Shown: positions 22,040 to 34,554, numbered from the stretch's first letter. The stretch is DNA of 64,000 bases from Gossypium raimondii (GCF_025698545.1 NC_068570.1:58857924-58921923), one strand, 5' to 3'. Program-made: numbers and translations. The notes: generated from the letters alone by a model not told the origin.

Positions 22040-22360
22040 TGGCCGATGTTCTATGCCAGGTGTTCTACTCGTAGTTTCGAGGGTATTCACGTTTGGCATA
22101 TACCTGCTTTGGCCGAAATCTTTGAAGATGATTCCATACTACAATTCGGTATAGAAGAACTTTAGAACACTCTTGGAAAAATGCATCAGGTGTCATAATT
22201 AATCGAGTAGCTTTAGAAGCATGTGTACAAGCTCGTAATGAGGGACGTGACCTTACTCGCGAGGGTAATAAAATTATCCACGAGGCTAACAAATGGAGCC
22301 CTGAACTAACTGCTGCTAAGAACTCATTGTTTATTTTAAAATTTAAATTCATTCTATACA
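22040..22360 (+). pseudogene. rbcL: Plastid rbcL 3' fragment in nuclear DNA (NUPT)
   Basis: The plus strand gives, with several small frame breaks, [28 protein letters not shown], then [22 protein letters not shown] and [10 protein letters not shown]: the C-terminal third of the RuBisCO large subunit, encoded in plastids. DNA identity to rbcL is obvious at GAAGCATGTGTACAAGCTCG. Many substitutions and indels show an old, non-functional insertion. Flanking sequence is nuclear repeats, so it is not plastid contamination. Confidence 0.9.
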
Positions 22361-22384
22361 AATTAACCCAACATGAATTCAATT

Positions 22385-22612
22385 TATACAATTAAATAAT
22401 AATGTGTGTAATTGAAATTAGAAAAACTAACCCTAGACTACAACTCCTCACTTTCTAAAGGTTAAATCTTGACAATACCACAACACTAAACCCTTAATCC
22501 ATCTGACAAATTGAAACGAATCAACTTCTTCATTCATAGTGATAAATGATTTTCCATTTTATGGTTGTGAATTATGCAACCAAAACTTTATTTTCTTTTA
22601 AAATGTTCATCA
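22385..22612. repeat. Dispersed repeat, copy 1
   Basis: Segments match 24700-24775 and 25489-25591 (GAAACGAATCAACTTCTTC; TTTATTTTCTTTTAAAATG). In the second copy the two halves are separated by about 700 bp, so an insertion appears to have split it. Confidence 0.65.
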
Positions 22613-23051
22613 CTAAGCTTGCACACGTAATTAGCATGGCCAGCAATGGAATCCGAGCCACGAAGGATGAAATTCTCTAAACCAATTTGGACTGAGCAGA
22701 AATTGCCCATGATTCTGGTGAATGAAAGATGAAACGAAATGTGAGTTTGGATGGGCGGTGTCTTTACCTGCGATTAATGTAAAAACAGCGGTGGAAGTAA
22801 GATTAAATACTGTAGCGATACTGTAGCATGAAACAAAAAAGTAAGTTAAATACACTGTACTACACCGCACCGCATCTAATCGTCCATCCAAACCCACCCG
22901 AAAGAAACTGAATGAGATGTGGATGCAAAGTGACTTGTGTTAAAAATAAAGTTAGGTAAAGTGGAAAAGTCAAAGAAAAATAAAGTTAAAATGAAGTTAG
23001 AGAAGATGGGGTTTCAACAGATTGAGGTTGTTGGCGGCTGTGGCACAGTTA
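22613..23051 (-). pseudogene. Third NLR fragment (5' end and upstream flank), split by a MITE
   Basis: 22613-22735 matches the first about 35 codons of the NLR genes including the MGNFCSVQ start, and 22903-23045 matches the upstream flank of the 12135-13773 copy (GGTAAAGTGGAAAAGTCAAA). The two parts are separated by the 161 bp MITE. The rest of the NLR is missing. Confidence 0.85.
22739..22899. mobile_element. Tourist-like MITE inserted in the NLR fragment, 161 bp
   Basis: Ends ATGTGAGTTTGGATGGGCGG and inverted GGGTGGGTTTGGATGGACG, flanked by GAA on both sides (22736-22738, 22900-22902). Comparison with the uninterrupted NLR copy at 13730-13760 shows the empty site, which proves insertion. 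Confidence 0.9.
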
Positions 23052-23052
23052 A

Positions 23053-23290
23053 ACTCCCATCATTTGCTGGCCCCGTACGAGGTAGGCGACCCCATCCGAA
23101 ATCTACTTTTCTACAGAGGCAACCGCATTTAAATATTTTCAATGAATTTTAATTACACGTCTGCTAAAACCTACTCCCATCATTTGCTGGCCCCGTACGA
23201 GGTAGGCGACCCCATCCGAAATCTACTTTTCTACATAGGCAACCGCATTTAAATATTTTCAATGAATTTTAATTACACGTCGCTAAAACC
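23053..23290 (-). pseudogene. Two tandem copies of a BAHD acyltransferase fragment
   Basis: Two nearly identical units of 120 bp (23053-23172 and 23173-about 23290). Each matches the DFGWG-encoding region of the HCT-like gene (about 16607-16740): both encode DFGWG and TGPA in the same order. They abut the NLR fragment directly. Only about two differences separate the units, so the tandem duplication is recent. Confidence 0.85.
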
Positions 23291-23925
23291 TTACATGACT
23301 AGGCGCATGTTCTTTTTGTTTAAAAAAAATACTTCTGACTTTAAAAGAACTTTTAGAAGAAAAGTTATGTGGAACAAGTTATTTTTTGTTGAAATTTTTA
23401 GCATTTTAAAAGTACTTTTCAAAAGCATTTCTAAAAAAGAGAAGTTAAAAATTTTAATTTTTTCTCTCGTAAAAGCACTTTTGATGCTTAATTATTTTTT
23501 CACCCTCCAATAACGTAGTATTTTCTATTTTTTATTGGTGCTTAATTACAAATGTGTTAAAATCATTAATTAAAAATAAAAATATTTTTAAAATACTAAT
23601 TACAAATATTTAATGATTATATTTAAATATTTAAAATATATTTTATATATTCTAATTAAATTTTATAAATAATTAATATTTATTGCTTAAAAATATTTAA
23701 AATTTATATTTCATATATTAAAATGTTAACAACAAGTTATAATAATTTTTTTTATATTCTTACTAAAATATAATAATATTAACTAATTTAAATATTATTT
23801 AAATGTATATTTGTTACTTGATAATAACATGTCTAAAATGGACATTTTATTTCTCAAAAGCACTTTTTGACAGCAATGCTAAACACTCACTTTTCAAAAG
23901 CACTTTTCAAAACTAGCCCTAAAGG
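23291..23925. repeat. AAAGCACTTTT-rich dispersed repeat
   Basis: Both ends are rich in AAAAGCACTTTTCAAAA-type words, with an AT-rich centre. It ends at AAAACTAGCCCTAAA. Related words occur at 15330-15560. The 83-codon ORF here is not supported as a gene. Confidence 0.45.
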
Positions 23926-24239
23926 TTTTCAATGACTTTAAATATTTTTGATGATTTTTAATATGCTTTGATATCTAATTTAATTTTTTTTAATGATTAT
24001 GATGGATGTTAATAGATTAAATTTTACATTATATTTATTACCATTTTAACAAGTGATTTTTGTGTTTTCAGATTTAAAAGTTTACTTTGCTTTTTTCTTC
24101 TAAAATCAAACAAATATAAAGGGTGTTGTCATCTCAGCTTGTGCTTATGGTTTAAATAATGATTCATATCGTGTGGAAATTTTTAAAAGAAATTATAAGG
24201 AAAGTCATTTAGAATAGACTTCAATCTTCGATGTTACAT
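23926..24239. other. Intergenic, nothing recognised
   Basis: AT-rich, with no gene or clear repeat. Confidence 0.4.
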
Positions 24240-24720
24240 AAATATTACAAAAGTGTGTTAATAGTTTGTGTATTAATTAAGTAATATTTTGTGTAATTAA
24301 ATTCATATAAAATAGTACAAGATTTATAATAATTTGTGTAATTATATAAATGTTATGGATTTTATAATAATGTATTTAATTTGATAATGTTTTGTGTCAT
24401 TTACACTTTTTCCGGATAAATAATTACACAAAACACTAAAAGATTTGCAATAATTTGTATAATTAGATCATGTCTGGTGTAAGTAAATAAAATATTACTA
24501 ATATTGAAATAATTTATGTAATTATGTGATCAAACCAAACTTTACAAAAGTTGTAATAATTTGTGGAAGTGCATAATGTTGTGAAATTAGTATTCCACAA
24601 AATTACAAAATGATAATAATTTATGTAATTGGATAATATTTTTTGGTAATTTTGTAATTACACAAAATATTACAAATGTTGTAATAATTTATATAATTAA
24701 ATAATAATTTGTGTAATTGA
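24240..24720. repeat. Degenerate tandem repeat of the TTGTAATAATTTGTGTAATT type
   Basis: The words AATAATTTGTGTAATT and ACACAAAATATTACA recur about every 60-80 bp, eight or so times, with divergence. No coding capacity. Confidence 0.65.
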
Positions 24721-24775
24721 AACTTAGAAAAACTAATCCTAGAACGTCCCACTTTCAAAATGTTTAATCCAGCTT

Positions 24776-25486
24776 TAAACATGAGATCCAGGGGGAAAAA
24801 ACTGCTTAAAGAAAGTCATATCAAAATGGGCAACCATTCAAAGTTTAGACTTTAGAACCGCAATGCCTGAGATTCAGATCAATACTACATCTTACCAACT
24901 AATAAATAAAAGAAGCATTTGGAAAATACGAAAAAAAAAACCAGAAATAAACATGGAAAAAGGATATAATTTTATAGTTATTAAGCAGATTCATCACTTA
25001 CTCAGACCAACAGAAAAAGAAAAATAAACCATTTTTTTTAATTTTGTAACAGAAGCTAAAGCTGGATAAGAGAAAGAAGAGGGGAGGGAGACTTACTTTG
25101 AGTGTTGGCAGAAACAGATAAGAACAGAAAAGGAACTAATTAAAGAGAAGAAGAAGAAAAGAAACTCTCACCTGTGGAAGAGGAACAAAGAACAGGAAAG
25201 AGCTTTGAAAGTTTAAAATGGGAAAAAAAAAATATAGGTATACAGCTCCAAAGAACCAGCAGAGGGGAAAGAACGTTTGGGGGAGAAGAGAGGTTAATTT
25301 GGTCAATTATCAGCCAAAAGCACTTCATGCTAAGAAAAGGAGAAATTTTTAGCCTCTTCATATGAAGAAAAGCCCTTTTCTGATGGTGAAATTTTTATGT
25401 GAAAGGAGGCTGTTCTTTATTCCTTTTAAGAGAAAAGTACTTTTTATTGAAAAAGTCCTTCTAAAACGTACGGAAGAACGGGCCCT
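24776..25486. other. About 700 bp insertion splitting a dispersed repeat
   Basis: Lies between the two halves of a sequence that is continuous at 22385-22612. It contains a purine-rich stretch (GAAGAAGAAAAGAAAC) and no recognised gene. The right edge reads GGGCCCTAATTG. The identity of the insert is unknown. Confidence 0.4.
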
Positions 25487-25634
25487 AATTGAAACAAATC
25501 AACTTCTTCATTCACGGTGATAAATGATTTTCCATTTTACGGTTATAAATTGTGGAACCAAAACTTTATTTTCTTTTAAAATGTTCATCTCTAATTTGTA
25601 TTTTAGATATTGTAAAAAAAATATTATATTAAAT

Positions 25635-26030
25635 ATAAGGGTGAGAAAAACTCGATTCGATTAAAAAAATTTAATTTGAATAAATAATTTGAGTTTCGAG
25701 TTCTAATCGAGTTGAACTTTACAACTCGAATAATTTAAATAACATATTAATGTAAATACCCATCGATCTCTCTCTCAACAAAAATTACAAAATAAAATAA
25801 AATAATTTTAAAAATTCAAAATACTTATAAAAGTTCTAAAATTTATGCTTTTAAAAATTATAAGAAATTTTAAAATAATATAAAATAATAATTTAGGGAC
25901 CTAAATAAGTTAATTAATGATGAAGTTTATCATACTAAAAATTTCAAATCGAGTTAGATAATAAAATAAGACTCGTCAACTCGACTAACTCGAAATTTTT
26001 TCACTCAATTCGATCGAACACTAACTTACC
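25635..26030. repeat. CTCGATTCG-type interspersed element
   Basis: Starts near AAGGGTGAGAAAAACTCGATTCG and ends near TCACTCAATTCGATCGAAC, a loose inverted pair. Its CGAGTT-rich ends resemble the block at 4505-4683. Confidence 0.45.
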
Positions 26031-26219
26031 ATCTACTCCGAATAATAGACTTTAATTCCCTAAAATATTTATATCCAAACACATAGTCGAATATTAAAAA
26101 GCTTAACCTACCATCTCATATACATATCATAGCAATGAACAAGTTCAGGAGACGACGACATAAACTAGACTGGATACCAAATAATGTTATTCAGCACTGC
26201 AATATACTGAAGAGCTTTC

Positions 26220-29200
26220 TTACAACAAAAATATACTCTTAGGGTTGGCGAAGAAATGCTCACCGTATGTTAGTTCGGATTTTGTTAAGTTGCCTCCGAT
26301 TAGTGTTCCTAAAAATGCTGGAACTCCGGTAGATTTAGTTTGAAGTTTTTTCTTCACAATAAGGCATTTATTCCGAACCATCAACTTTAAGAGTTTCTTG
26401 CAGTGCTGTTTCTGTTTAAGAAACATAAAAGGTAAATGCATTAGTTATAAACTTAGGAGTAGGAGGTTATTACAAGAAAAAGCAAGCATAATTATGATTT
26501 TTAACTATATTGCTCTAACTCTTTTTTTTTTTTTTGGCGTTTTTTTTTAGCATTCTAATGCTGGACATCTATATTTGTTGAGTGTTGTTGTGTCTGTGTC
26601 CTTCAAATGGGGTTTATTTTTCTATTTATATGATACAGTTATTGTTCATGGATATGATGTCGTAGGTAGATCCCCATGCATACCAATACATACCCTATTC
26701 TAGAATTAACATGTGTTTTCTGGATGTGGGTACACCTACATGGTAGTACGAACTAGTGAGGAGATGCGAACACCCCACGTGCAAACCAGGATGCGAACTA
26801 CGCAAGTCACGGGTCGGGACCCAACCGACCCAACCGGGCAGCTGGATAGCGGGTCTAAAGGGGGTACACCATAACAATATCAAATAGATACCTATATAAG
26901 AGTGTCGAAATTAGTTTCAAAAGATCCTTTAAATACATAGAAAAATTTAGAAAAAATTACGTATTTCCATCTCAGATACATTCTTATATCTAACACTCAA
27001 ATTCGAATCTAAATCACATAAGTGTTTAGCTTGAAAATTTAGTAATGGGAAAAATTAAAGCCCCAACCAATCAATGCAAAAAAAAAAGGAGAGAATAAAT
27101 ATCTATGATTTTCTATTTGCTATTAACAAATATGGAATATGATCTAGGACCGACTCTCTAAATACATAGAAACCTTGAAAATACTTGTCCAACACTCGTG
27201 TCTAAATACTCATAACATTATACGTTCGCATCTACAGAAACAAGAATTATGAGCTACAGATTTGTATAAACTTATTATATATTTATGGCCTTAGTTAAAT
27301 AAAACAAAATAAGAAGAGGTTAATGGATCTCTTGATTATAAATTGAATAGCACCTTACCTGGGAGTTTGACATTGGCAAGTCCATTTTATGAATAATATC
27401 ATCCTGCATGAACAACGAGAAGAGAAATAATGAGAAATTCTGTTCACTACCAAACTCTCTAGATGGACATGAAGTGTTCGAACCTATGTTACCCAGACCA
27501 TTCATATTTGGACATGAGTACGAGAGTATGATTTTTCAAAGATATTATAAAAAAAGGAAAAATATTGACCTACTTATGACAGATAAGTACACTTATTTGA
27601 CACTCACCTCCGAGTTTAGGTAACAAAGGTCCAAACCTATCTAACTTGCCATTAGATACCAACCAAAAATAAGTTATCATTTATCAGTCACTTCAATTTT
27701 CCATTTCACACTCATTAAAACAGAAAGCGAAAGGTATGTTAACATGTATAAAACAATCGCTTAACTGGCTATATACCTGATTTTCCCAATGCAAACATAC
27801 ATAATATAAGATAAAAGATTGTGTACCTCCCGTATTCCTGGATTTTGCATGACAATACGAAGAACTTTACTAATGATCTTCTTAAGCATTTTCAGATGTG
27901 CAGCATGATCGACCATCAGTTCCGAAGGTGACTTGCAAGAATCCTTGAGTGTAGGAACTGTGTGTTCGAAATTGAGGTTTTCCTTAATAGTTTCAGAATG
28001 TGATGAATCGCTTTCAACTTCAAGAATTCCAGAATTATTTCCTAGATGATTTATATTACCAAAATGTTCCCCGTTCTTGAATGATGATCCAAGAGAAACA
28101 GCTCTCGGCGTTGGTGCTCGATGCACAGGTAACTTGATACCTGGAAAACCCTTTTCACGGCGATTATCAAAGGAGTCATCAACAAAAGGAGTGGATAAAC
28201 CTTTGATAAATTCAGCTTCTCCAACACCTTCAACTGGAACAGAAGGAGAAATGAACAGTTCACCCGAAGAAACTAAGGCAAACAAATGAAAAGTTCCTCC
28301 ACAATGTAAATCTAATGTGAGATCAAGCCCTCCTCTCATAAAATCTTTTTCATGTTCATCAAGCCACCTAGAAAATCTAGCAGCGCTACTTCCTGTGTGT
28401 GGCGGAAATTGAGAGCCACAAACATTTGCAGTTTTTGGGGCCTCCTCTATAGGCTCCTGCCTGCTCTGAAGAACTTCTTCCAAAGCAAATTTAATTTTTT
28501 CCATTGCTGTACCCTCAGGTTGTTTGCTAAGCATATTACAAAGGCTGTTTAAAGATTCCCTGAATCTTTTATTCTGCTTCAGGAAACGCATTCTTCTTCT
28601 ACAAGCTCCTAGATGTGTGGGAAGGTTACCAAATGAGACCCTGTCTTCATCATATAGTTTTGCTCCAAGCCCCACAGTTTGTTTTACATATTGGATCACC
28701 AATTGCCTTAAAGAAAGACAAATATTCATGCAAAAATGAAGCAATTAGTAAATATACAAAGTGGAAAGAAAATTTCAAAAGGCAAAAAAGGCTACTATTT
28801 TTCCATTTTTTAAATTAGTAAAACATTTTTCAGCTAAGGTAGATACACTACTATTATTCGCATGCAATAATTAAATGCAAACTTCACCCAAAAGAAAATT
28901 CCCTTATACCATGGAGGCCCTTTATTAGGGGTTGGATTGCATTTTGCCCCCTCTACTCAAAAAATGGGCAAATTAGTCCCCATATATTAGATCAAAGAGT
29001 AAATCAGTCCTATTAAAATTTCCATCCATTTTTACCGTTATTAACTGGTCCACATATGTTTGCATGAAATACACTTGACGCGCCACATGTAACTGTTTGG
29101 TTATTCTGTCAATCACGCCAGTTTTTAATAGTAGAAATTGATGAATTTTTTTACAGAAAGGGCTAGCTTGCTCTTTGATCTAATGTACATAGACTAATTT

Positions 29201-32200
29201 TCTCATTATTTGAGTGAAGGGGCAAAATGCAATCAGGCTCCTAGAATATTTTACAGAAACTTCATTGGAAACATGGAACTGGCATTAATTAATTCATTTT
29301 CCTTACCTATCAGCGTTTTTTGTCCACTTAAAACTTCTTTGATGTGCCGACTTCAACTTGGAAAATGCCGAATCATTATTAGGGGAATGATACTTGTCAA
29401 TATTTGCTCCAGGCCTTTCAGAATCCTTTGAATGATCTTCTTCTTGCTGTTCTTGCAACTGACTTTCATGCTCTCGAGGAAAGGCTAATGTAGAATTTTC
29501 TTCTCCTATGAAATCTTCATCACTGCCGGCTGATCTAGGAAGGTTTTGCTGAGAAAATGGTTCAGTTTCATTGTCAACTTTTCTATGCTTCAAAGCTCTA
29601 CCTTTTGCAGATCTTTTCCTTTTTCGAGAAAAGGAACTAATGATCAGGGGTTGGCATTCTGCCCCCTGTGCATTTAATTTTTTAGCTCTTTGACGACGCC
29701 GGAGCTTAGAATAATACACACGAAGCACCTGCAACAATTTCAAGGGAGAAATTCTTTAAACAATAAAACAGGGAAGTGTTTTTTTTGTTTTTTTTTCTCA
29801 ATAAAAATGAAGATTAGTTTTATCAAATTAATAAAAAACCATTGAGCAATGGAAAGTAAGACATCAACTAACCTGCTCCATGGTGAGATTTAGGTTCTTT
29901 GAAATCTCCTTACATTTTTTGTAAGGAAGTTTTTCATTGAATTTGACCTTGGCTAGAAGTTTCAGTACTGCTGCCTTCTGACCAACAGTCATTCTTCGAA
30001 CTGAGGCCCATGAACTGTAACCAAAAATCTGTAAAACAATTATTAATAATTACCTTCCATATCTGGGATGTAAACTAAAGCAAGGAAATCATAAAGTCAA
30101 GGATAAAAGGGAAAAACATATAGAAGATTTCTATTTCCTTATTGATGAGGGTCTATATGAACATTTCTCATTTAAAAATTCCTGAGATACATCAGTCATA
30201 TAAGTGCAAGAATAAAATGTATGCAAACCTCATGAACAGTAGATCCAGGGAATGCATGTGAAGCATCTTTTAAATCAATCCCAGCATAAGTATATTCCAA
30301 AAATTGCCAGTATTCATCAATGGCATCTCTGTTTGAGAGAACAAACTCATGTCTGATCATCTCATCCATAACATGTCTGTCTGGGCAAAGATCAAGAGAT
30401 CCAAAATTTGAACATGCTATGAGTAATGTTGGTTCCTCTATATAAGGCTTAAGCTCCAGGGAATAAACAGGACTGGCATGCAAAGAAGTGACTCCATCAT
30501 CAGAACTTCCGCTATTTACCCGCCGAATCAACTAGGCACAAGTATCAAAGTTTAGGCTTGATACTAGGAATATATATATATATATATAATATAAAAGAAT
30601 ATAAAGCAGTTGACTGAAAAAGAATTTGTAAATGAATGATAATTTATGCTTTCAAATCTAAGACAAGTGGTGTACAGCATGTAAAAATCTATTAATCATC
30701 ATAGTATATATAGCTCTATAACAACCTACAGAATGTTTACTTTTCCATATATCTAGAAGTAGCACATCATTGAGTACTAGAATTGTCAAAAATGTTCATT
30801 TCATGAATCTAAAAGTAAACAGCATCAACATACATAATCATCTTAATGTTGCTGTCAACTAGATTTGATTCTGCTCTCTCCACAATTCAAGGGTAAGCAC
30901 TCAGCAGTATGGTTTTGATGTTTACATAATCATCTCAAATTCTTTCATTGGTGAGTCAATCAAGCATGTGATGACCCAAACCATCTATTTAAGAGATTGG
31001 TTGGTATCTACACCTAGGCAATAGTATCAAATTCAGATATTCAGAAAGCTAAACCAAACAAGGTCCAATAATATGATACATGAAAAATATAGAAACAAAA
31101 TATTAACATAATAAATATATTTTTAAACTTAAGCAAGGAGTTATACCTTCAGCCGCTGTAAAATAGATACAAGCAAAGACAGTCTCCTGATAGCTGAAGT
31201 ATCATATAGTTCATTATACTCTTCATTAGAAAGATCACGTAAATATACTCCCTTCTCAACTATAACAGAAGATCCGACAACTTGAAAGAATAGCTCAAGT
31301 GGAATTCCCTTGATAGCTCCTTCAACATCAAACGTGACACAAAGATTATGTAGATCATGATCTTGTCTCCCATATGATAAAACATCATCCCTAGCAGATA
31401 AACTACATGCATAGTCCCAGAGAAAACCATGCAACAGCCTTGCTCGAACCATTTTTCCACGTATGTATCCATTAGCCCGCATGGCTTCCATTCTAAGAGT
31501 TAGGGAATTTGAACTATATCGAGTTTGAGTTCTTTGTGCATAATCAAATAGATGAACTGAGTTACTATTCTTGTTCTTGAATGGGTCATGAGTTCGCTTG
31601 TGAAAAGACTTGAGTTTATTACGAATTATACCAATTACTTCAGAAGATAAACTCAGAATAGATGGGTGCAGGACCACCTTAACTTTACGGTTAAAGTTAG
31701 TATTCATAATCCCATTTAAATCTAGGTGTATACATTTGCAGTGCCCTTCGTTTTCAAGTTTATACAGCATTTTGTCTACAGTTCTCCTGCCCATTGTAGT
31801 ACCTTTGTCTTTCTCTAGATTCACAAGTAACTTATATAGCTCTGATCTCAAGACAATTTTTTCAACCTGCATTGGTTTACACACAAATGCACACAAGAAT
31901 AGCAGTTAATTATATTAATCAAATTACAGGGAACAAAAACTTATTTCCCTCAGGTGGAGGAGATGAATACCTGTAATCGTTCGAGTATTCTCTGCTCTCT
32001 CCGTGTGCTATCAACTGTCGAAAACTGATAGAGTTTAAGCTTCTTCATAGAATGAATTGCTGTGCTTGAAAACGTTGATCTTGTTTCATGGATTAACTCT
32101 TGTGGTTTGCACGTATTGGAGATACTATAGCTTGCCTCACTATCTCTTGGAGAGGAAGAAGAGAGCTTTATTTCATTCTCATGGTTGTTTGTCTTCCAAA

Positions 32201-34554
32201 GCGTATCACTTTCAAAATTCCAGAGATGTGAGATTCGGGCTGATCCATCTAAAATACTAGGACTGCCACCCAAACTTGACTTTTTTCTTGGAATTGGATT
32301 AGAAGATTCACTGTTCCTGGATGTCCGAATTCTGTATTCATGGCTCTTATTATGAAGTTCCATCTGCATCGGCATCCCAAATCTACTGCTCACTGAAAAA
32401 CAGTTTCTGTGATTCGTCTTCTTATTAATTCCAAACCTCTTGCCTACCTGTTTCACAACAAAATTTATGAAAAGGTCTTAGATTTAGAGTAAAACTTTGT
32501 ACATTTGTAGGAATCTACATTGTGAGAATCTAAAAAGGAGCATAAATGTCACAGAACAGACTGACAAAGAGAAATTTCTGTTTAGGCAAATAGTTCAGAA
32601 AATATAGTAGATATAACTTATTGGGAGTATGCTTGCTAATTGAACTTTTCTATGATTCTTGAAATATAGAGAATATTAAATATAAGACTCTTTGGCAAAC
32701 CTCTGTAATAAGCACGCCTTTGGATCCTGTAGCATCAATTGTGTCGTAAATCTGATGATCAATGGGAAGCTCCACAAGCTGGTTAGCTATTTGACATCTT
32801 CCAAATTTGAACTCTTTGCCTTCAACACATCTGGTTGTATTTCGCTCATAATCCAAAGGGCAAAACTTTTTTAGCAAATGTAAGCAAGGCTCATCCTGTA
32901 AGAACAAGCATGTTCATGCATAATTTTCAGAAACGGATATATCCATGAAATAGGAAAAAGTTTGTCGAAACATCGTAAGCAAAACCATCTCACAATTATA
33001 TCATAGCATAATGAATGAAAAAATTATACTCTCGAAATAAAACAATCTATAAACTAAGCAACAAGAGTACTCTAAATCATAAAATGCAGAAGTTATCAAA
33101 CTAACCTTCCCATTCACTTTTACAGTAGTCTCCTCTACTAAACCAGCATTTATCAATCTGCCATATATCTATAAGAAAAATTTGCAGATGAAGAAATAGA
33201 TGAAAACCATTAAGAACAAATCACCAAGATAATTTTAAAACACACACAACATCAACAACAAAAACAACAACAAATGTACTTTCTTCCATTCATGCCTCGC
33301 GTTCCGTGACCCAAAATAGCCAAGGTCACGTTTAATACCTGAAATGAGAAGAGCCTAACATGAAAAAAAAAAGGAGAATGCAAACAACATCAGTATAATA
33401 TATCAAAAAGAAAATAAAGCTATCTGTCAATGTTTTAAGCATAAAAGACCTTGCCATGAGTTTCTTCAAGTTTATCACAGATAGTTTTAATTGATGGTAA
33501 ATAATCATTTATAAGCACATCCTCCGAATCCTCTTTGCCAATACTTCCTTCATCTTTGGTAACCTCGAATTTCTCTTGAGATCCCAAATGCTTTGCATAA
33601 CGGTATAAATGAATTAACCTTGTAGCTAACTTTTGTTTGCTGCTTCCTCTTGTTTTCTCAACTGCTTCTTGTCTTACGATTAAGCCTCTTTTCTCAAGCT
33701 TCCTTACCACATAGAAAAATCTATTTCCTTTGATTCCAAATTCCTTGCTAAGCTGATTTTGAGTTATTCCACTTGCTCTACAAACACACAATTAAAATAT
33801 TAATATAACAATAAAAGACATTCATCAGCAATGTCATATCATCCTTTTAATATACAAGATTTCAATCTACATTTGTTGTTTTTACTATCTGTTGTTAATA
33901 TCACACCTATTTCAAATTTGGTATAGTTGGAATATATAACACAATGGAATATTCAACACAAACAGCTAAAAACGAGGATTTTATCATTCACAGACGCTAA
34001 CTACTTCCAATTTTGAATTATTTTAAACATTAATAACTAAACTCTTTTTGTGATCTGTTTATATAGATTTTCAGCCTTTTATTTTTAAGAAAAATAAAAA
34101 AGAGTATCCAAACGGAATCACGGCTAATAAACACCAAAATTTAAAAAGAACCTGAAGTTAAAGCAAAATTTAAGAAGAATTAAAGGAACAATATTCAAAT
34201 TAACCTTGCAGAGGCAATGCGTTGAAGAACGAATCTTTGTTGTTTAACCTCTTTTTCTCCATCTCCAAAAGAAAAATCATAAACTCCTAAAAAATTATCA
34301 CATAATTTGTCCTTAGCAACAATAATTAAATCCAGCTTTTCCGCATCCTCAAAGCGTCGAACCAAAGGATCATTGTGATCGTAAACACGATCACGCTTTT
34401 GGAACTGAACCGCCGGAATTTCGAGTAGGTTAGCCCATAAGGCTCGTCTAATTTCGACGCTCAAACCGAGCTTCGAACAGAGAGAAGATAATGCAACGCC
34501 ATCACGACCTTTTGAACAGATTTCTTCGAGAGCTGATGATATGATGGCATCCAT
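26220..34554 (-). CDS. TFIIIC B-block-binding subunit (GTF3C1/tau138-like), internally shortened
   Basis: Largest-subunit type of RNA polymerase III factor TFIIIC, which binds the B box of tRNA genes in the nucleus. Thirteen exons (all GT/AG, phases agree): 34205-34554, 33450-33777, 33280-33354, 33106-33168, 32701-32895, 31971-32447, 31147-31866, 30229-30531, 29873-30028, 29307-29728, 27827-28706, 27359-27403, 26220-26411; 1401 aa. The N-terminus is MDAIISSALEEICSKG. The B-block winged helix (ITQNQLSKEFGIKGNRFFYVV) lies about 121-143; HLYRYAKHLGSQ and DIDATGSKG-like winged-helix repeats follow. The C-terminus GEHFFANPKSIFLL is family-like. Plant orthologues are, from memory, about 1800-1900 aa. 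Exon 11 seems to lack blocks after SLCNMLSKQ and after CKSPSELMVDHAA. The frame is open, so it may be expressed. Confidence 0.85.
28902..29254. mobile_element. MULE-type MITE in TFIIIC intron 10, 353 bp
   Basis: Inverted ends carry GGATTGCATTTTGCCCC and its complement, plus ACTCAAAAAATGGGCAAATT. Flanking 9-mers AGAAAATTC (28893-28901) and AGAAACTTC (29255-29263) agree at 8 of 9. Same family as the element at 42626. Confidence 0.75.

Noticed and set aside
22065-22391. 108-codon minus-strand ORF
   Set aside because: Antisense to the rbcL fragment, which explains the sequence on the plus strand.
24240-24720. Possible CRISPR-like or regularly spaced array
   Set aside because: Units are degenerate, spacing is irregular and the genome is a plant; this is an AT-rich tandem repeat.
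33320-33341. Acceptor CAG|GTATTAAAC for TFIIIC exon 3
   Set aside because: Puts the exon out of phase with exon 2; the upstream acceptor before 33354 restores the frame and gives the family-like ISGIKRDLGYFG.
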